Origin: Fusobacterium sp. IOR10
Lineage (GTDB): Bacteria; Fusobacteriota; Fusobacteriia; Fusobacteriales; Fusobacteriaceae
NCBI RefSeq assembly: GCF_010367435.1
Contig: NZ_WJWY01000007.1
Location: forward strand, 1-64,000
Length of the DNA: 64,000 nucleotides
Direction: 5' to 3'
How positions within the stretch are numbered: position 1 is the first letter of the stretch; each line of letters starts with the position of its first letter. The notes below the pieces were generated by a model that saw nothing but the letters and a program-made list of their open reading frames with translations, was not told where the DNA came from and made no database searches. Of the stretch, positions 16,319-26,283 are shown piece after piece. The position numbers and the translations under genes were made by a program.

Positions 16319-18241
16319 ATGGAAAATCAAGCTTTAGAAATTTTAAAAAAAATATATGGATATAATTCCTTTAGAAAAGGGCAAGCTCATATAATTAAAA
16401 ATATCTTAAATAAAAAAGATACCATTGGAGTTATGGCTACTGGTGGAGGAAAATCAATTTGTTTTCAAATACCAGCTTTAATGTTTCAAGGAATAACCAT
16501 TGTCATATCTCCTCTTATTTCATTGATGAAAGATCAAGTTGATAGTTTGAAAATATTAGGGATAGAAGCTATTTCAATAAATTCCACTTTGTCTAAGGAG
16601 GAATTTTTTCAAGCTTGTCACGATTTGAGATCTGGAAAAATAAAGTTACTATACTTGTCTCCTGAAAAATTAGAAAATATAAAGTTCATAAAATTTATAA
16701 AATCTTTAAATGTTCAAATGGTTGCAGTTGATGAGGCTCACTGTATTTCCCAATGGGGACATGATTTTAGAACAAGTTATTTGAAAATTCCAGAATTTAT
16801 TAAAAGTCTAGATAAAAATGTTCCAATTCTTGCTCTTACTGCAACTGCTACACCTAAGGTAACAAAAGATATTGAGATTCTTTTGAATTTAAATAATCCT
16901 ATTAAATATATTGATGGATTTGATAGAAAAAATATTTTTTTCAAAGTTGAAAAAAATATTAATCCTGAAGCTTACATTATTAGATACATAAAAAATCATA
17001 AAGAATTATCTGGAATAATTTATGCTTCCACAAGAAAAGAAGTAGATAGTCTGTATCAATATTTCAAGGATATTAAACAATTAAATGTAGGAAAATACCA
17101 TGCTGGAATGTCTAAAAAGGAAAGAAGTATTTCTCAAGATAACTTTTTAAATGATAACGTTAAAGTTATGATTGCCACCAATGCTTTTGGAATGGGAATT
17201 GATAAATCCAATGTCCGTTATGTTATTCATAGAAATATCCCAAAGGATTTAGAAAGTTATTATCAAGAGGCTGGACGTGCTGGAAGAGACGGACTTCCCA
17301 GTGAGGCCATTCTTTTATTCTTCGAAGAAGATGTGGCTACCCAGGAATTTTTTATAAACTCAAATGATATAGCCAGTGATAAAATTATACAAATAAAAAG
17401 AAGTAAACTAGATGATATGGTTAACTATGCTTATTTGGAAACTTGTTATAGGGAATATATTTTAAAATACTTTGGTGATAAAAGAATAAAAAACTATTGT
17501 GGAAATTGTGGAAATTGTAAAAAAGCCAAGGATATTGAAGATTTAACAATTGATACTAAAATTGTTATCTCTTGTATAGGAAGAGCCAAGGAAAAAATAG
17601 GAACATCTACCCTTGTAAATATACTTCTTGGAAAAGCTGATTCTAAAATTGAAAGAAAAGGCTTAAATAAATTAAGTACTTTTGCATTAATGAAAAATAA
17701 AAACCAAAATTGGTTGGAAGAATTTCTTAATTTTTTAATTTCAGAAAATATAATTGAATTAACTGCTGGAAGTTTTCCAGTTCTCAAATTAAATAAAAAT
17801 TCTTTTAATATTATAAAAGATAAACGTAAAATTTACAGAAAAATAAATGAAACTGTTTCTTTAAATTTTTATAATGATCCTTTATTTAAAAGTTTAAACA
17901 AGATACGTAAAGAAATAAGTGTTAAAGAAAATGTTGCTCCTTATATAATATTTTCTGATTTTACACTTATGGAAATGGCTGAAAAAAAGCCTATAAATAG
18001 ATGGGAAATGTTAAAAATTAAAGGAGTTGGAAATCAAAAATTTAAAAATTATGGGGATATATTTCTAAAAACTATCAATTCTTTTTCAAATGAAGAGCTT
18101 GAAATTCTAAAAATAGAAAATTTTATAGATGAAAAATATTTGTCTGATAATAAATTAAATAATTTAAAAAAAGATTTAAATCTTACCCTAGATATTAACT
18201 CATTAAAGGATATTCTCATTAAAAATTTATTTTCCAATTAA
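16319..18241 (+). CDS. recQ: ATP-dependent DNA helicase RecQ
   Basis: The 640-residue protein is a 3'-to-5' superfamily-2 helicase used in recombination and fork repair. It shows Walker A MATGGGKS near residues 38-45, the DEAH box VAVDEAHCISQWGHDFR, motif VI QEAGRAGRDG, an RQC zinc site with NYCGNCGNCKK and a C-terminal HRDC domain (about 525-600). The frame extends upstream to 16250, but ATG 16319 has the AAAGGA ribosome site at good spacing and begins with the expected MENQALEILKKIYGY. It is monocistronic and ends before a bidirectional terminator. Confidence 0.93.
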   Translation: MENQALEILKKIYGYNSFRKGQAHIIKNILNKKDTIGVMATGGGKSICFQIPALMFQGITIVISPLISLMKDQVDSLKILGIEAISINSTLSKEEFFQACHDLRSGKIKLLYLSPEKLENIKFIKFIKSLNVQMVAVDEAHCISQWGHDFRTSYLKIPEFIKSLDKNVPILALTATATPKVTKDIEILLNLNNPIKYIDGFDRKNIFFKVEKNINPEAYIIRYIKNHKELSGIIYASTRKEVDSLYQYFKDIKQLNVGKYHAGMSKKERSISQDNFLNDNVKVMIATNAFGMGIDKSNVRYVIHRNIPKDLESYYQEAGRAGRDGLPSEAILLFFEEDVATQEFFINSNDIASDKIIQIKRSKLDDMVNYAYLETCYREYILKYFGDKRIKNYCGNCGNCKKAKDIEDLTIDTKIVISCIGRAKEKIGTSTLVNILLGKADSKIERKGLNKLSTFALMKNKNQNWLEEFLNFLISENIIELTAGSFPVLKLNKNSFNIIKDKRKIYRKINETVSLNFYNDPLFKSLNKIRKEISVKENVAPYIIFSDFTLMEMAEKKPINRWEMLKIKGVGNQKFKNYGDIFLKTINSFSNEELEILKIENFIDEKYLSDNKLNNLKKDLNLTLDINSLKDILIKNLFSN

Positions 18242-18327
18242 ACTTTTTTTATACTTTCCTAGTCATAATGGTATAACGATAATAGATTGTTATAATAAAT
18301 TTCTCTCCCCAAAAAGAAATGAAAAAT

Positions 18328-18355
18328 AAAAGCTCCCTTGAAAAAGGGAGCTTTT
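18328..18355. terminator. Bidirectional terminator between recQ and mnmH
   Basis: Arms of 12 bases (18328-18339 and 18344-18355) pair perfectly around a GAAA loop, with T runs on both outgoing strands. Confidence 0.85.
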
Positions 18356-18358
18356 ATT

Positions 18359-19390
18359 TTATTCTTCATAATTATTATTTTTTAAATATGTTACTATCTC
18401 TTCAACTGCTTCATCAACATCTTCATAATTTATATTCACATCATATGTATATTTATTTATTCCCACATCATACAATGGATCATAGTATTTTTCCATAAGA
18501 ATCTCACTAAGCTCAGCTAGTTTTCCCTCAATCAATAAACTATGATATTTTTCATATCTTTCCTTACTAATATATCTTGCTACCTTCAGTAGACATTCTT
18601 CTAATTCTGAAATTTTAGCATCTGCATAATCTTCCATAATTATTTCAACTCTATTTTTCATAGATGTACTTACAAATAAATGCTTTCCATTAACTATTGA
18701 ACTGTAAATATTTTCATTTATATATATATTTCCAATCCTTTTACTTTCACTTTCAACTAAAAAATATCCCTTTGTATCTTTAATTAATCGATTGAATATT
18801 TCTCCATCAAATCTTTTTTGACTTTGTTCTCTAGTTTCACAAACACCTCCAAAAAATGAGCCCTTGTGATCAGCCATTTTTTCTAAATTTAAAACTGAAT
18901 ATCCCTTTTCTTCTAACTTTTCTAATATTTTAGTCTTTCCTTCCCCTGTTCTTCCATGGAGAACTATATATTCTTTATTCTTATTTATTTCATGAATATT
19001 TTCTAGAATATATTGCCTATAGGATTTATATCCCCCTTGAAGTTTCATAGTTTTAAAACCTAAAGTATTGAATAAAACTTCTAAAGAGCCACTTCTCATC
19101 CCACCTCTAGAACAATAAAATATTAATCTATCATATTTTTTAGATAATTCATTTATATTCTTAAATATTTCTGGTAATCTTTTAGAGATTCTTTGAATTC
19201 CTATTTCCTTAGCTTTTTCTTTTGATTGTTTTACATAAGCTGTACCAACTTCAGCTCTTTCATCATCTAATAGTGCAGGAATATTAACTGCCCCTGGAAT
19301 ACCTTGTTCTAAAAATTCCTTTGGACTTCTAGCATCTATTAGCACATAATTTTTTAACTTTAATACTTCCTCAAAACTTATCTCTCTCAT
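18359..19390 (-). CDS. mnmH: tRNA 2-selenouridine synthase
   Basis: The 343-residue protein joins an N-terminal rhodanese domain with catalytic Cys93 in FYCSRGGMRSG to a P-loop domain with GRTGEGKT at 146-153, the MnmH/SelU/YbbB layout. It replaces the sulfur of 2-thiouridine at the tRNA wobble position with selenium, using selenophosphate. The organism should therefore also have selD, which is not in this window. The gene lies 68 bases downstream of the 1414-residue activase fusion on the same strand and may share its transcript. Confidence 0.92.
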   Translation of the reverse strand: MREISFEEVLKLKNYVLIDARSPKEFLEQGIPGAVNIPALLDDERAEVGTAYVKQSKEKAKEIGIQRISKRLPEIFKNINELSKKYDRLIFYCSRGGMRSGSLEVLFNTLGFKTMKLQGGYKSYRQYILENIHEINKNKEYIVLHGRTGEGKTKILEKLEEKGYSVLNLEKMADHKGSFFGGVCETREQSQKRFDGEIFNRLIKDTKGYFLVESESKRIGNIYINENIYSSIVNGKHLFVSTSMKNRVEIIMEDYADAKISELEECLLKVARYISKERYEKYHSLLIEGKLAELSEILMEKYYDPLYDVGINKYTYDVNINYEDVDEAVEEIVTYLKNNNYEE

Positions 19391-19458
19391 TTTCCCTCCT
19401 GAAATTTAGATAAGTATATCTTACTATCTTTTTTTTAAATTTCAAACTTTTTTATAAA

Positions 19459-22400
19459 TTATATTTTATCCAAACTTTTTTTTCCAACTGAAACCATTAA
19501 TTTAATTCTATTTATTTGATTTACCTCTGAATAAGAAGGATCATAATCTATTGCAGTTATATTGGATTCTGGATAAATATGTTTTATTTTTTTCATCATT
19601 CCTCTTCCTGTTATTTGATTAGGTAGACAACCAAATGGCTGTATACAAACAATATTATTGATTCCCTCTTCTATAAAATCTATCATTTCTCCAGTTAAAA
19701 ACCAACCCTCTCCAGATTGATTTCCAATTGAAATATACTGAGAAGTTTTTTCAGCTATTTTTTCAATTAAATTTTCGCTTTTAAATATTTTAGTTTCATT
19801 TAAAGCCTTATCAATTATATTAGTGTATATTTTCAAAATTGAAAGAAAAACTTTATATTTTATAGAAAATAATTTCCCTTTAAATTTACTTTCAAGAAAT
19901 CCGTCACTATATAAACAATAATTTATAAAATTCATCAATCCATAAACTTTAACTTCGCATCCTTCTTCTTCTAGAGCATCTATTAAATTATTATTTGCAC
20001 AAGGACTAAATTTTACTAAAATTTCTCCAACTATTCCAACTTTTATTTTATTTTGTACAATGGTTTCTATTTTTAAAAACTCATCTATTATTTCATGAAT
20101 ATTTTTTTTGAATTTAATCATATTCCCAGTTTCTATATTCTTTTTAATTACTTTCCTAGATTTATCATATAATTTATTAGCTTCCCCTTTAATCTTTTCA
20201 TAAGGTCTTATCTTATACAATAAATTCATTAAAAAATCTCCATATGAAACTGCCATTATTAATTTATGAATTAATTTTAAACTTAATTTAAATCCCTCTT
20301 GTTGCTCATATCCTAGACTATTTAAAGAAAGTACCGGGATATTTTCAAAACCAGCATCACTTAAAGCTTTTTTTAGTAATGCTATGTAATTTGTAGCTCT
20401 ACAACTTCCTCCAGTTTGAGATATTAAAACAGCCGTCTTGTCTAGATTATATTTCTTTGACTTTAATGCTAGTATTAATTCTCCTACAACTAGTATGGCT
20501 GGATAACAAGCATCATTATTCACATACTTTAATCCCATATCAATTGCACTTTTTGTTTCAGTTAAAACATCTAAATTATAACCACTAGATTTAAAAGCTG
20601 TTTTTATTAAGTCAAAATGTATTGGAGACATTTGAGGCGCTATTATAGTATATTCTTCCTTTGATTTTTTAGTAAACTCTATTTTTTTTGTAGTTTTCTT
20701 ATGTTGAATTTCCTTCAAAATATTTCTTTTTTTATCTCCTATAACTGCAAGTAAACTTCTTAGCCTAATTTTAACAGAACCCATATTACTTATTTCATCT
20801 ATTTTTAAAACAGTATATGTTTTTCCGTAATAATCTAGTATTTCAGATACTTGATCTATAGTTATTGAGTCTATCCCGCAACTGAAACTATTAAATTCAA
20901 TTAGTTCTAAATTCTTGTGTTCTCCTACAAAATTTGCTGCTCTATATAATCTAGAATGATATGTCCATTGATCCACAACCCTTAATTTATGTTTAAGGGG
21001 CGATAAAGTTGATATTACATCTCCTGTTAAAATAGGTATATTAAAAGAACTTATAATATCTGGAATTCCATGATTAATTTCTTTATCTATATGGTAAGGT
21101 CTCCCGCATAAAACTATACCTGGTTTATCATTTTCCTCTATATATTTTAAAATTTCATTTGTTTTTTCCAACAGGTCTTCTTTATAATTTATTCTTTCTT
21201 CCCAAGCAAGATCAACTGCTGATTTTATCTCATGTTTTTTAATATTGTATTTGGCAAATTCTTTTTCCAATGTTTTACATATTACTTTTTTACTTTCTAG
21301 TGATACAAATGGGTTTATTAATTCTATATTTTTTTCCTTTAATATATCCATATTATTTTTAATAACTTCAGAATATGAAATTACAATTGGACAATTATAG
21401 TTATTATCTGATGTTAAAGACTCTTTTTCTTCATACACCACACAAGGATAAAATATTTTTTTTATTCCCTTCTCTATCAAATTTATAATATGTCCATGGA
21501 CAAGTTTAGCCGGGTAACATATTGAATCTGAAGATATAGTTCCAATTCCTTTATTGTATAATCTTTTAGAGGATTCATCTGAAATAATAACTCTAAATCC
21601 TAGAGAGTTAAATAATGTAAACCAAAAAGGATAAGATTCATAAATATTTAAAACTCTAGGGATTCCTATTTCTCCTCTAAATGCCTTGGAAATATCCAAA
21701 GGATTATAATTGAATAATCTATTATATTTATACTCAACCATATTATATTTAGATTCTTTTTTTATTTTCCCTAAAAAATTATCACACCTATTTCCTGAAA
21801 CAAATCTTTCCCCTGTTTTAAATAAATGAACAGTTAATAGGCAGTTATTTCCACATCCCTTACATCTTGTTAACTTACTTTCAAATGAAAATTCTTTTAT
21901 TCCTTTTAAATTCAAAATGCTAGACATTTCTTTATTTTCTTCTTTTGATTTTTCCTTAGCTATTATAGCACAACCAAAGGCTCCCATTAACCCTGCTATA
22001 TTAGGTCTTACCACAGATTTTTCAGAAATTAGTTCAAAACATCTTAAGACACAGTCATTTAAAAATGTCCCACCCTGAACTACTATATTTTCTCCTAATT
22101 CATTATTGTTTTTCATTTTTATAACTTTATATAAAGTATTTTTTATAACTGAATAAGAAAGGCCTGCTGAAATATCTTCTATTTTAGCCCCCTCTTTTTG
22201 AACTTGTTTTACCTTTGAATTCATAAATACTGTACATCTAGTACCTAAATCACAAGGTTCTTTTGATTCCATACCTACCTTTGCAAATTCTAATATATCT
22301 ATATTTAGAGAATTTGAAAAAGTTTCTAAAAAGGAACCACATCCAGAAGAACATGCCTCATTTAAAAGAATGGATTTTATAACTCCATCCTTTATTTTAA

Positions 22401-23703
22401 GACACTTCATATCTTGACCACCAATATCCAATATAAAATCTACATTTGGCAAGAAATGTTTTGCTCCTTTATAATGGGCTATTGTTTCAACTATACCATA
22501 GTCAATATTAAATGCTGTTTTTATCAATTGTTCACCATAACCAGTAACACAAGATCCTTTAATTTTTATTCTATCCCCTAATTTATCGTATAATTTCTCC
22601 ATTTCCTTAAGAAGAGTATTCATAGGAGTACCCTTATTGTTAGAATAATATGAATATAGTATTTCTAAGTTTTCAGAAAGCAAAACTAATTTTATAGTAG
22701 TTGATCCTGCATCAATACCTAAATAAGCATTTCCTTCATATTCATCTATATTAATTTTTCCTACTTTTTCTAAATTATGCTTTTTATAAAATTCTTCTTT
22801 TTCTTTTTCTGTTAAAAATAAAGGTCTCAAAGAAGAAGATTTTTCTGATTCATTTTTCAATAATAGTTGCAATCTTTCCTTAAATTCATTAATGTTAATA
22901 AATGGAATCTCTTCTTCTAAAGCAATGTAACTAGCTCCCTTTGCAACAAATAATTGAGATTCATTTGGAAACAATACATCTTCATCATTTAAGTTCAATG
23001 TTTCTTTAAATCTTTTTCTTAATTCACTTAAAAAATATAAAGGTCCTCCTAAAAAAGCTATCTTTTTTTCTATCTTTTTTCCACAAGCTAATCCTGTTAT
23101 AGTTTGGTTTACAACAGCTTGTAAAATAGAAACTGCAATATCTTCTTTTTTAGCCCCTTCATTTATTAAAGGTTGTACATCTGTTTTAGCAAAAACTCCA
23201 CATCTTGAAGCTATTGGATAAATTGTATTGGACTTTTTTGCCAATTCATTTAAGCCCATAGCATCTGTATTTAATAAGTTAGCCATTTGATCTATAAATG
23301 CTCCTGTACCACCTGCACAACTTCCATTCATTCTTTGCTCTGTTCCATCTCTTAAAAACGTTATTTTAGCATCCTCTCCACCTAATTCTATTGCTACATC
23401 TGTTTCTGGAATTAAAATTTCAATTGCTTTTATACTTGATATTACTTCTTGTGTAAAATTAAAATTTAATGTTTTGGATATTCCTATACCTGATGAGCCT
23501 GTTATATTAATTCTAAACAATATATCTCTTCCGAATTTATTTGTTAGTACTGTTAACATTTCATCTAAAATAATTTTCAATTTATTTCTAACATCTGAAA
23601 AATGTCTTTCATAAATCGAATATAGTATTTCTTTTTTAGAATTAACACAAACAATTTTAATAGTTGTAGAACCTAAATCAATTCCTAAAAATAATTTTTT
23701 CAT
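19459..23703 (-). CDS. Giant acyl-CoA dehydratase activase / 2-hydroxyacyl-CoA dehydratase-like fusion protein
   Basis: The 1414-residue protein (start 23703, with GGGGGAG upstream) has four parts. The first ASKHA ATPase of the HgdC/BadFG type has GIDLGSTTIK and the cluster-cysteine region NGSCAGGTGAF. A second ASKHA copy at about 325-580 has GIDAGSTTIK, DIGGQD and NEACSSGCGSF. A Cys-rich linker, CKGCGNNC...NRCDNF, lies near 630-660. The C-terminal half resembles the COG3580/COG3581 relatives of 2-hydroxyacyl-CoA dehydratase subunits (ICYPAKLVHG, FSCGIDSIT, NNDACYPAIL, QTGGSCRATNY, QPFGCLPNQ). Related two-protein systems use ATP hydrolysis to push a low-potential electron through a [4Fe-4S] cluster into a partner; some partners carry a double-cubane [8Fe-9S] cluster. 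The substrate of this fused form is not known to me. Confidence 0.85.
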   Translation of the reverse strand: MKKLFLGIDLGSTTIKIVCVNSKKEILYSIYERHFSDVRNKLKIILDEMLTVLTNKFGRDILFRINITGSSGIGISKTLNFNFTQEVISSIKAIEILIPETDVAIELGGEDAKITFLRDGTEQRMNGSCAGGTGAFIDQMANLLNTDAMGLNELAKKSNTIYPIASRCGVFAKTDVQPLINEGAKKEDIAVSILQAVVNQTITGLACGKKIEKKIAFLGGPLYFLSELRKRFKETLNLNDEDVLFPNESQLFVAKGASYIALEEEIPFININEFKERLQLLLKNESEKSSSLRPLFLTEKEKEEFYKKHNLEKVGKINIDEYEGNAYLGIDAGSTTIKLVLLSENLEILYSYYSNNKGTPMNTLLKEMEKLYDKLGDRIKIKGSCVTGYGEQLIKTAFNIDYGIVETIAHYKGAKHFLPNVDFILDIGGQDMKCLKIKDGVIKSILLNEACSSGCGSFLETFSNSLNIDILEFAKVGMESKEPCDLGTRCTVFMNSKVKQVQKEGAKIEDISAGLSYSVIKNTLYKVIKMKNNNELGENIVVQGGTFLNDCVLRCFELISEKSVVRPNIAGLMGAFGCAIIAKEKSKEENKEMSSILNLKGIKEFSFESKLTRCKGCGNNCLLTVHLFKTGERFVSGNRCDNFLGKIKKESKYNMVEYKYNRLFNYNPLDISKAFRGEIGIPRVLNIYESYPFWFTLFNSLGFRVIISDESSKRLYNKGIGTISSDSICYPAKLVHGHIINLIEKGIKKIFYPCVVYEEKESLTSDNNYNCPIVISYSEVIKNNMDILKEKNIELINPFVSLESKKVICKTLEKEFAKYNIKKHEIKSAVDLAWEERINYKEDLLEKTNEILKYIEENDKPGIVLCGRPYHIDKEINHGIPDIISSFNIPILTGDVISTLSPLKHKLRVVDQWTYHSRLYRAANFVGEHKNLELIEFNSFSCGIDSITIDQVSEILDYYGKTYTVLKIDEISNMGSVKIRLRSLLAVIGDKKRNILKEIQHKKTTKKIEFTKKSKEEYTIIAPQMSPIHFDLIKTAFKSSGYNLDVLTETKSAIDMGLKYVNNDACYPAILVVGELILALKSKKYNLDKTAVLISQTGGSCRATNYIALLKKALSDAGFENIPVLSLNSLGYEQQEGFKLSLKLIHKLIMAVSYGDFLMNLLYKIRPYEKIKGEANKLYDKSRKVIKKNIETGNMIKFKKNIHEIIDEFLKIETIVQNKIKVGIVGEILVKFSPCANNNLIDALEEEGCEVKVYGLMNFINYCLYSDGFLESKFKGKLFSIKYKVFLSILKIYTNIIDKALNETKIFKSENLIEKIAEKTSQYISIGNQSGEGWFLTGEMIDFIEEGINNIVCIQPFGCLPNQITGRGMMKKIKHIYPESNITAIDYDPSYSEVNQINRIKLMVSVGKKSLDKI

Positions 23704-23901
23704 AATAAATGTCTCCCCCAGATTTTCATACAAAAATCCCTATGATAATTTTGTTTACACACTACAATTATACCTCTTATTTTTTTTTATTCTATAATTT
23801 TAAAATTTTATTTAAAAAAAATGATTTTAATGGTTTTTTCCTAATAATATATGATAAGATATTTGTAATAAGATGTTTATAAAATTTTAAAGAGGTGATT
23901 T

Positions 23902-25578
23902 ATGTCTACAAAAACATATTATAAAAATGAAGAAATCGGTAAGGGAAAACCTGGTTTTGCCAGAACTCGTTCCATTGTTGAAGCAGCTTTTTATGGAAAT
24001 AATGTTACAAAAGTTACTACTCTTAAAGAAGCCTATAAATTAGCTAAAGATTCTCCTGGAACTATTGTTACTGATATGCCTATCTACAAAGGAGAAGAAT
24101 TGGGATTAGAACCTGATTCTAAAGTTCTATTATTTAATGATGGACCTATTACTGGACGTTTTGCTGCTGCAAGAAGAATAGTTGGAGATCCTGATGTTGA
24201 TAATGCTAGATTGGATAAATCTTTGATGAATGCCATTTATTATACTCGTTTTCAAAAACTATATCACGCTGAAGTATATATTGGCCTTGATCCTGAATTT
24301 ATGGTTAAAGCCCATCTTTTGATTCCTGAGGGTCAAGAAAACTTAATGTATTCTTGGATGCTAAATTTTCAATATCTTTCTATAGATTATATAAATATGT
24401 ATAAAGATTCTAAAATTATTCCAAATGAATCTGACATTTATATTTTTTCAGACCCTTTATGGAAAGGAACTAGATATGTAGAAGCTGCTGACCCTGAATA
24501 TTTAACATATTTTGATCCTGCTAGTAACTGTGGAGCTATTCTTGGAATGAAATATTTTGGAGAATTTAAAAAAGGAACTCTTACACTAGCATGGGCTGTA
24601 GCAAATCGTCACAATTATGCTTGTTGTCATGGAGGTCAAAAAAAATACACTCTAGATAATGGAGATACTTTTGTTGCATCTGTTTTTGGATTATCTGGAA
24701 CTGGAAAATCAACACTTACACATGCTAAGCACAATGGAAAATATGAAGTTACTATTCTTCATGATGATGCATTTATAATTAACACAGATACTTGTTCATC
24801 AATTGCTTTAGAACCAGCTTATTTTGATAAAACAAATGATTATCCTGCTGGAAGTCCTGATAATAAATTTTTACTAACAGTTCAAAACTGTTCTGCCACT
24901 CTTGATGAGAATGGAAAGGTAGTTATAGTTACAGAAGATATTAGAAATGGAAATGGTAGAGCTATAAAATCAAGACTATGGTCTCCTAACAGAGTTAATA
25001 AAATAGATGAACCTGTTAATGCTATTTTTTGGTTAATGAAGGATCCAACATTACCACCAGTTATTAAACTAAAGGGAGCTTCTTTAGCTTCTGTTATGGG
25101 AGCTACACTTGCCACTAAAAGAAGTAATGCAGAAAGACTTGCTAAGGGTGTTGATCCTGATGCTCTTGTTGTAGAGCCTTATGCTAATCCATTTAGAACA
25201 CATGCTCTTTCTGATGACTATAATAAATTTAAAAAACTAGTTGAAGAAAAAAATGTTGATTGTTATATTTTAAATACTGGAAAATTTATGGGGAAAAAAG
25301 TTGAACCTAAACATACTTTAGGAATTTTAGAAGCTATTGTTGAGAAAAAAGCTGTCTTCAAACCTTGGGAACCTTTCTCAGATATTGAAATATTTGAAAT
25401 AGAAGGATTTATTCCTGACATGAAAGATAAGACATATGTTACTGCTCTTAAAAACAGAATGAATGACAGAGTTGAATTTATTAAGTCTAGAGAAACTTTC
25501 AAAGAAGGAAAGGACAAACTACCAGAGGATGCCCTTGAAGCTCTATTAAAAGTTATTTCAAAAATAAGTATTTTATAA
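23902..25578 (+). CDS. pckA: Phosphoenolpyruvate carboxykinase (ATP)
   Basis: The 558-residue protein is the ATP-dependent PEPCK, which interconverts oxaloacetate plus ATP and PEP plus CO2 plus ADP. The kinase-1a P-loop GLSGTGKST is at 263-271 and the metal site LHDDAF follows near 291. The Arg near GRFAAARR and the NRHNYACCHGG segment are the substrate and Mn2+-binding regions. In anaerobes it often runs towards oxaloacetate to form succinate or propionate while conserving ATP; that direction is inference here. An AAAGAGGTG ribosome site precedes the start. No close partner gene is seen. Confidence 0.93.
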   Translation: MSTKTYYKNEEIGKGKPGFARTRSIVEAAFYGNNVTKVTTLKEAYKLAKDSPGTIVTDMPIYKGEELGLEPDSKVLLFNDGPITGRFAAARRIVGDPDVDNARLDKSLMNAIYYTRFQKLYHAEVYIGLDPEFMVKAHLLIPEGQENLMYSWMLNFQYLSIDYINMYKDSKIIPNESDIYIFSDPLWKGTRYVEAADPEYLTYFDPASNCGAILGMKYFGEFKKGTLTLAWAVANRHNYACCHGGQKKYTLDNGDTFVASVFGLSGTGKSTLTHAKHNGKYEVTILHDDAFIINTDTCSSIALEPAYFDKTNDYPAGSPDNKFLLTVQNCSATLDENGKVVIVTEDIRNGNGRAIKSRLWSPNRVNKIDEPVNAIFWLMKDPTLPPVIKLKGASLASVMGATLATKRSNAERLAKGVDPDALVVEPYANPFRTHALSDDYNKFKKLVEEKNVDCYILNTGKFMGKKVEPKHTLGILEAIVEKKAVFKPWEPFSDIEIFEIEGFIPDMKDKTYVTALKNRMNDRVEFIKSRETFKEGKDKLPEDALEALLKVISKISIL

Positions 25579-25587
25579 TTTTATTTC

Positions 25588-25616
25588 TTGACAAAGTCCA
25601 TAAGAATTGTTATAAT
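25588..25616 (+). promoter_or_regulatory. Promoter of the reverse rubrerythrin gene
   Basis: TTGACA (25588-25593) and TATAAT (25611-25616) are exactly 17 bases apart, a perfect consensus match 10 bases after the pckA stop. Transcription would start near 25623. Strong expression is expected. Confidence 0.88.
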
Positions 25617-25671
25617 TATTCCATAAATGAAATGATTACAAATTGATTAATAAGACTTAGGGAGGAATAAA

Positions 25672-26220
25672 ATGAAAAAATTTAGATGCACTGTATGTGG
25701 AGAAATTATAGAAGAAGGAATGACAACTTGTCCTGTTTGTAAAGTTGGACCAGAAAAATGGGAAGAAATTAAAGAAGACGAAGCTCAAATTTGGGCATCA
25801 GAACATAAAATTGGTGAAGGACTTGAATCTAAAGATGAAGAAATCATAAATGGATTAAGAGCTAACTTTGAAGGTGAATGTACTGAGGTTGGTATGTACC
25901 TTGCTATGTCTAGAGTAGCTGACAGAGAAGGATATCCTGAAATTGCTGAAGCTTACAAAAGATATGCTTTTGAAGAAGCTGAACACGCAGCTAAATTTGC
26001 TGAACTTTTAGGAGAATGTGTAAGTGATTCAACTGAAGTTAATTTATCTAAAAGAGTAGAAGCTGAATTTGGAGCTTGTTCAGGTAAATTTACATTGGCT
26101 AAAAGAGCTAAAATGCTAGGTTTTGATGCTATACATGATACTGTTCATGAAATGGCAAAGGATGAAGCTAGACATGGAAAAGGAATGGCTGGATTACTTA
26201 AAAGATACTTTAACAAATAA
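25672..26220 (+). CDS. Reverse rubrerythrin (rubredoxin domain first)
   Basis: The 182-residue protein has an N-terminal rubredoxin-like Fe(Cys)4 site (C6, C9, C20, C23) followed by a ferritin-like diiron four-helix domain with helix motifs such as [26 protein letters not shown] and [10 protein letters not shown]. Ordinary rubrerythrin has the domains in the opposite order. In clostridia the reverse form is an NADH-linked peroxide reductase that defends against oxygen and hydrogen peroxide. A consensus promoter and GGGAGGAA ribosome site precede it; a strong terminator follows. Confidence 0.93.
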   Translation: MKKFRCTVCGEIIEEGMTTCPVCKVGPEKWEEIKEDEAQIWASEHKIGEGLESKDEEIINGLRANFEGECTEVGMYLAMSRVADREGYPEIAEAYKRYAFEEAEHAAKFAELLGECVSDSTEVNLSKRVEAEFGACSGKFTLAKRAKMLGFDAIHDTVHEMAKDEARHGKGMAGLLKRYFNK

Positions 26221-26238
26221 ATTTATGTGTTTTAAATA

Positions 26239-26272
26239 AAAAAACTCTTCAGTAATAACTGAAGAGTTTTTT
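26239..26272. terminator. Bidirectional terminator between reverse rubrerythrin and proS
   Basis: Arms of 15 bases (26239-26253 and 26258-26272) pair around AATA, with A and T runs at the ends. It is 19 bases past the rubrerythrin stop and 12 bases before the proS stop on the other strand. Confidence 0.88.
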
Positions 26273-26283
26273 GTTATTATAAA

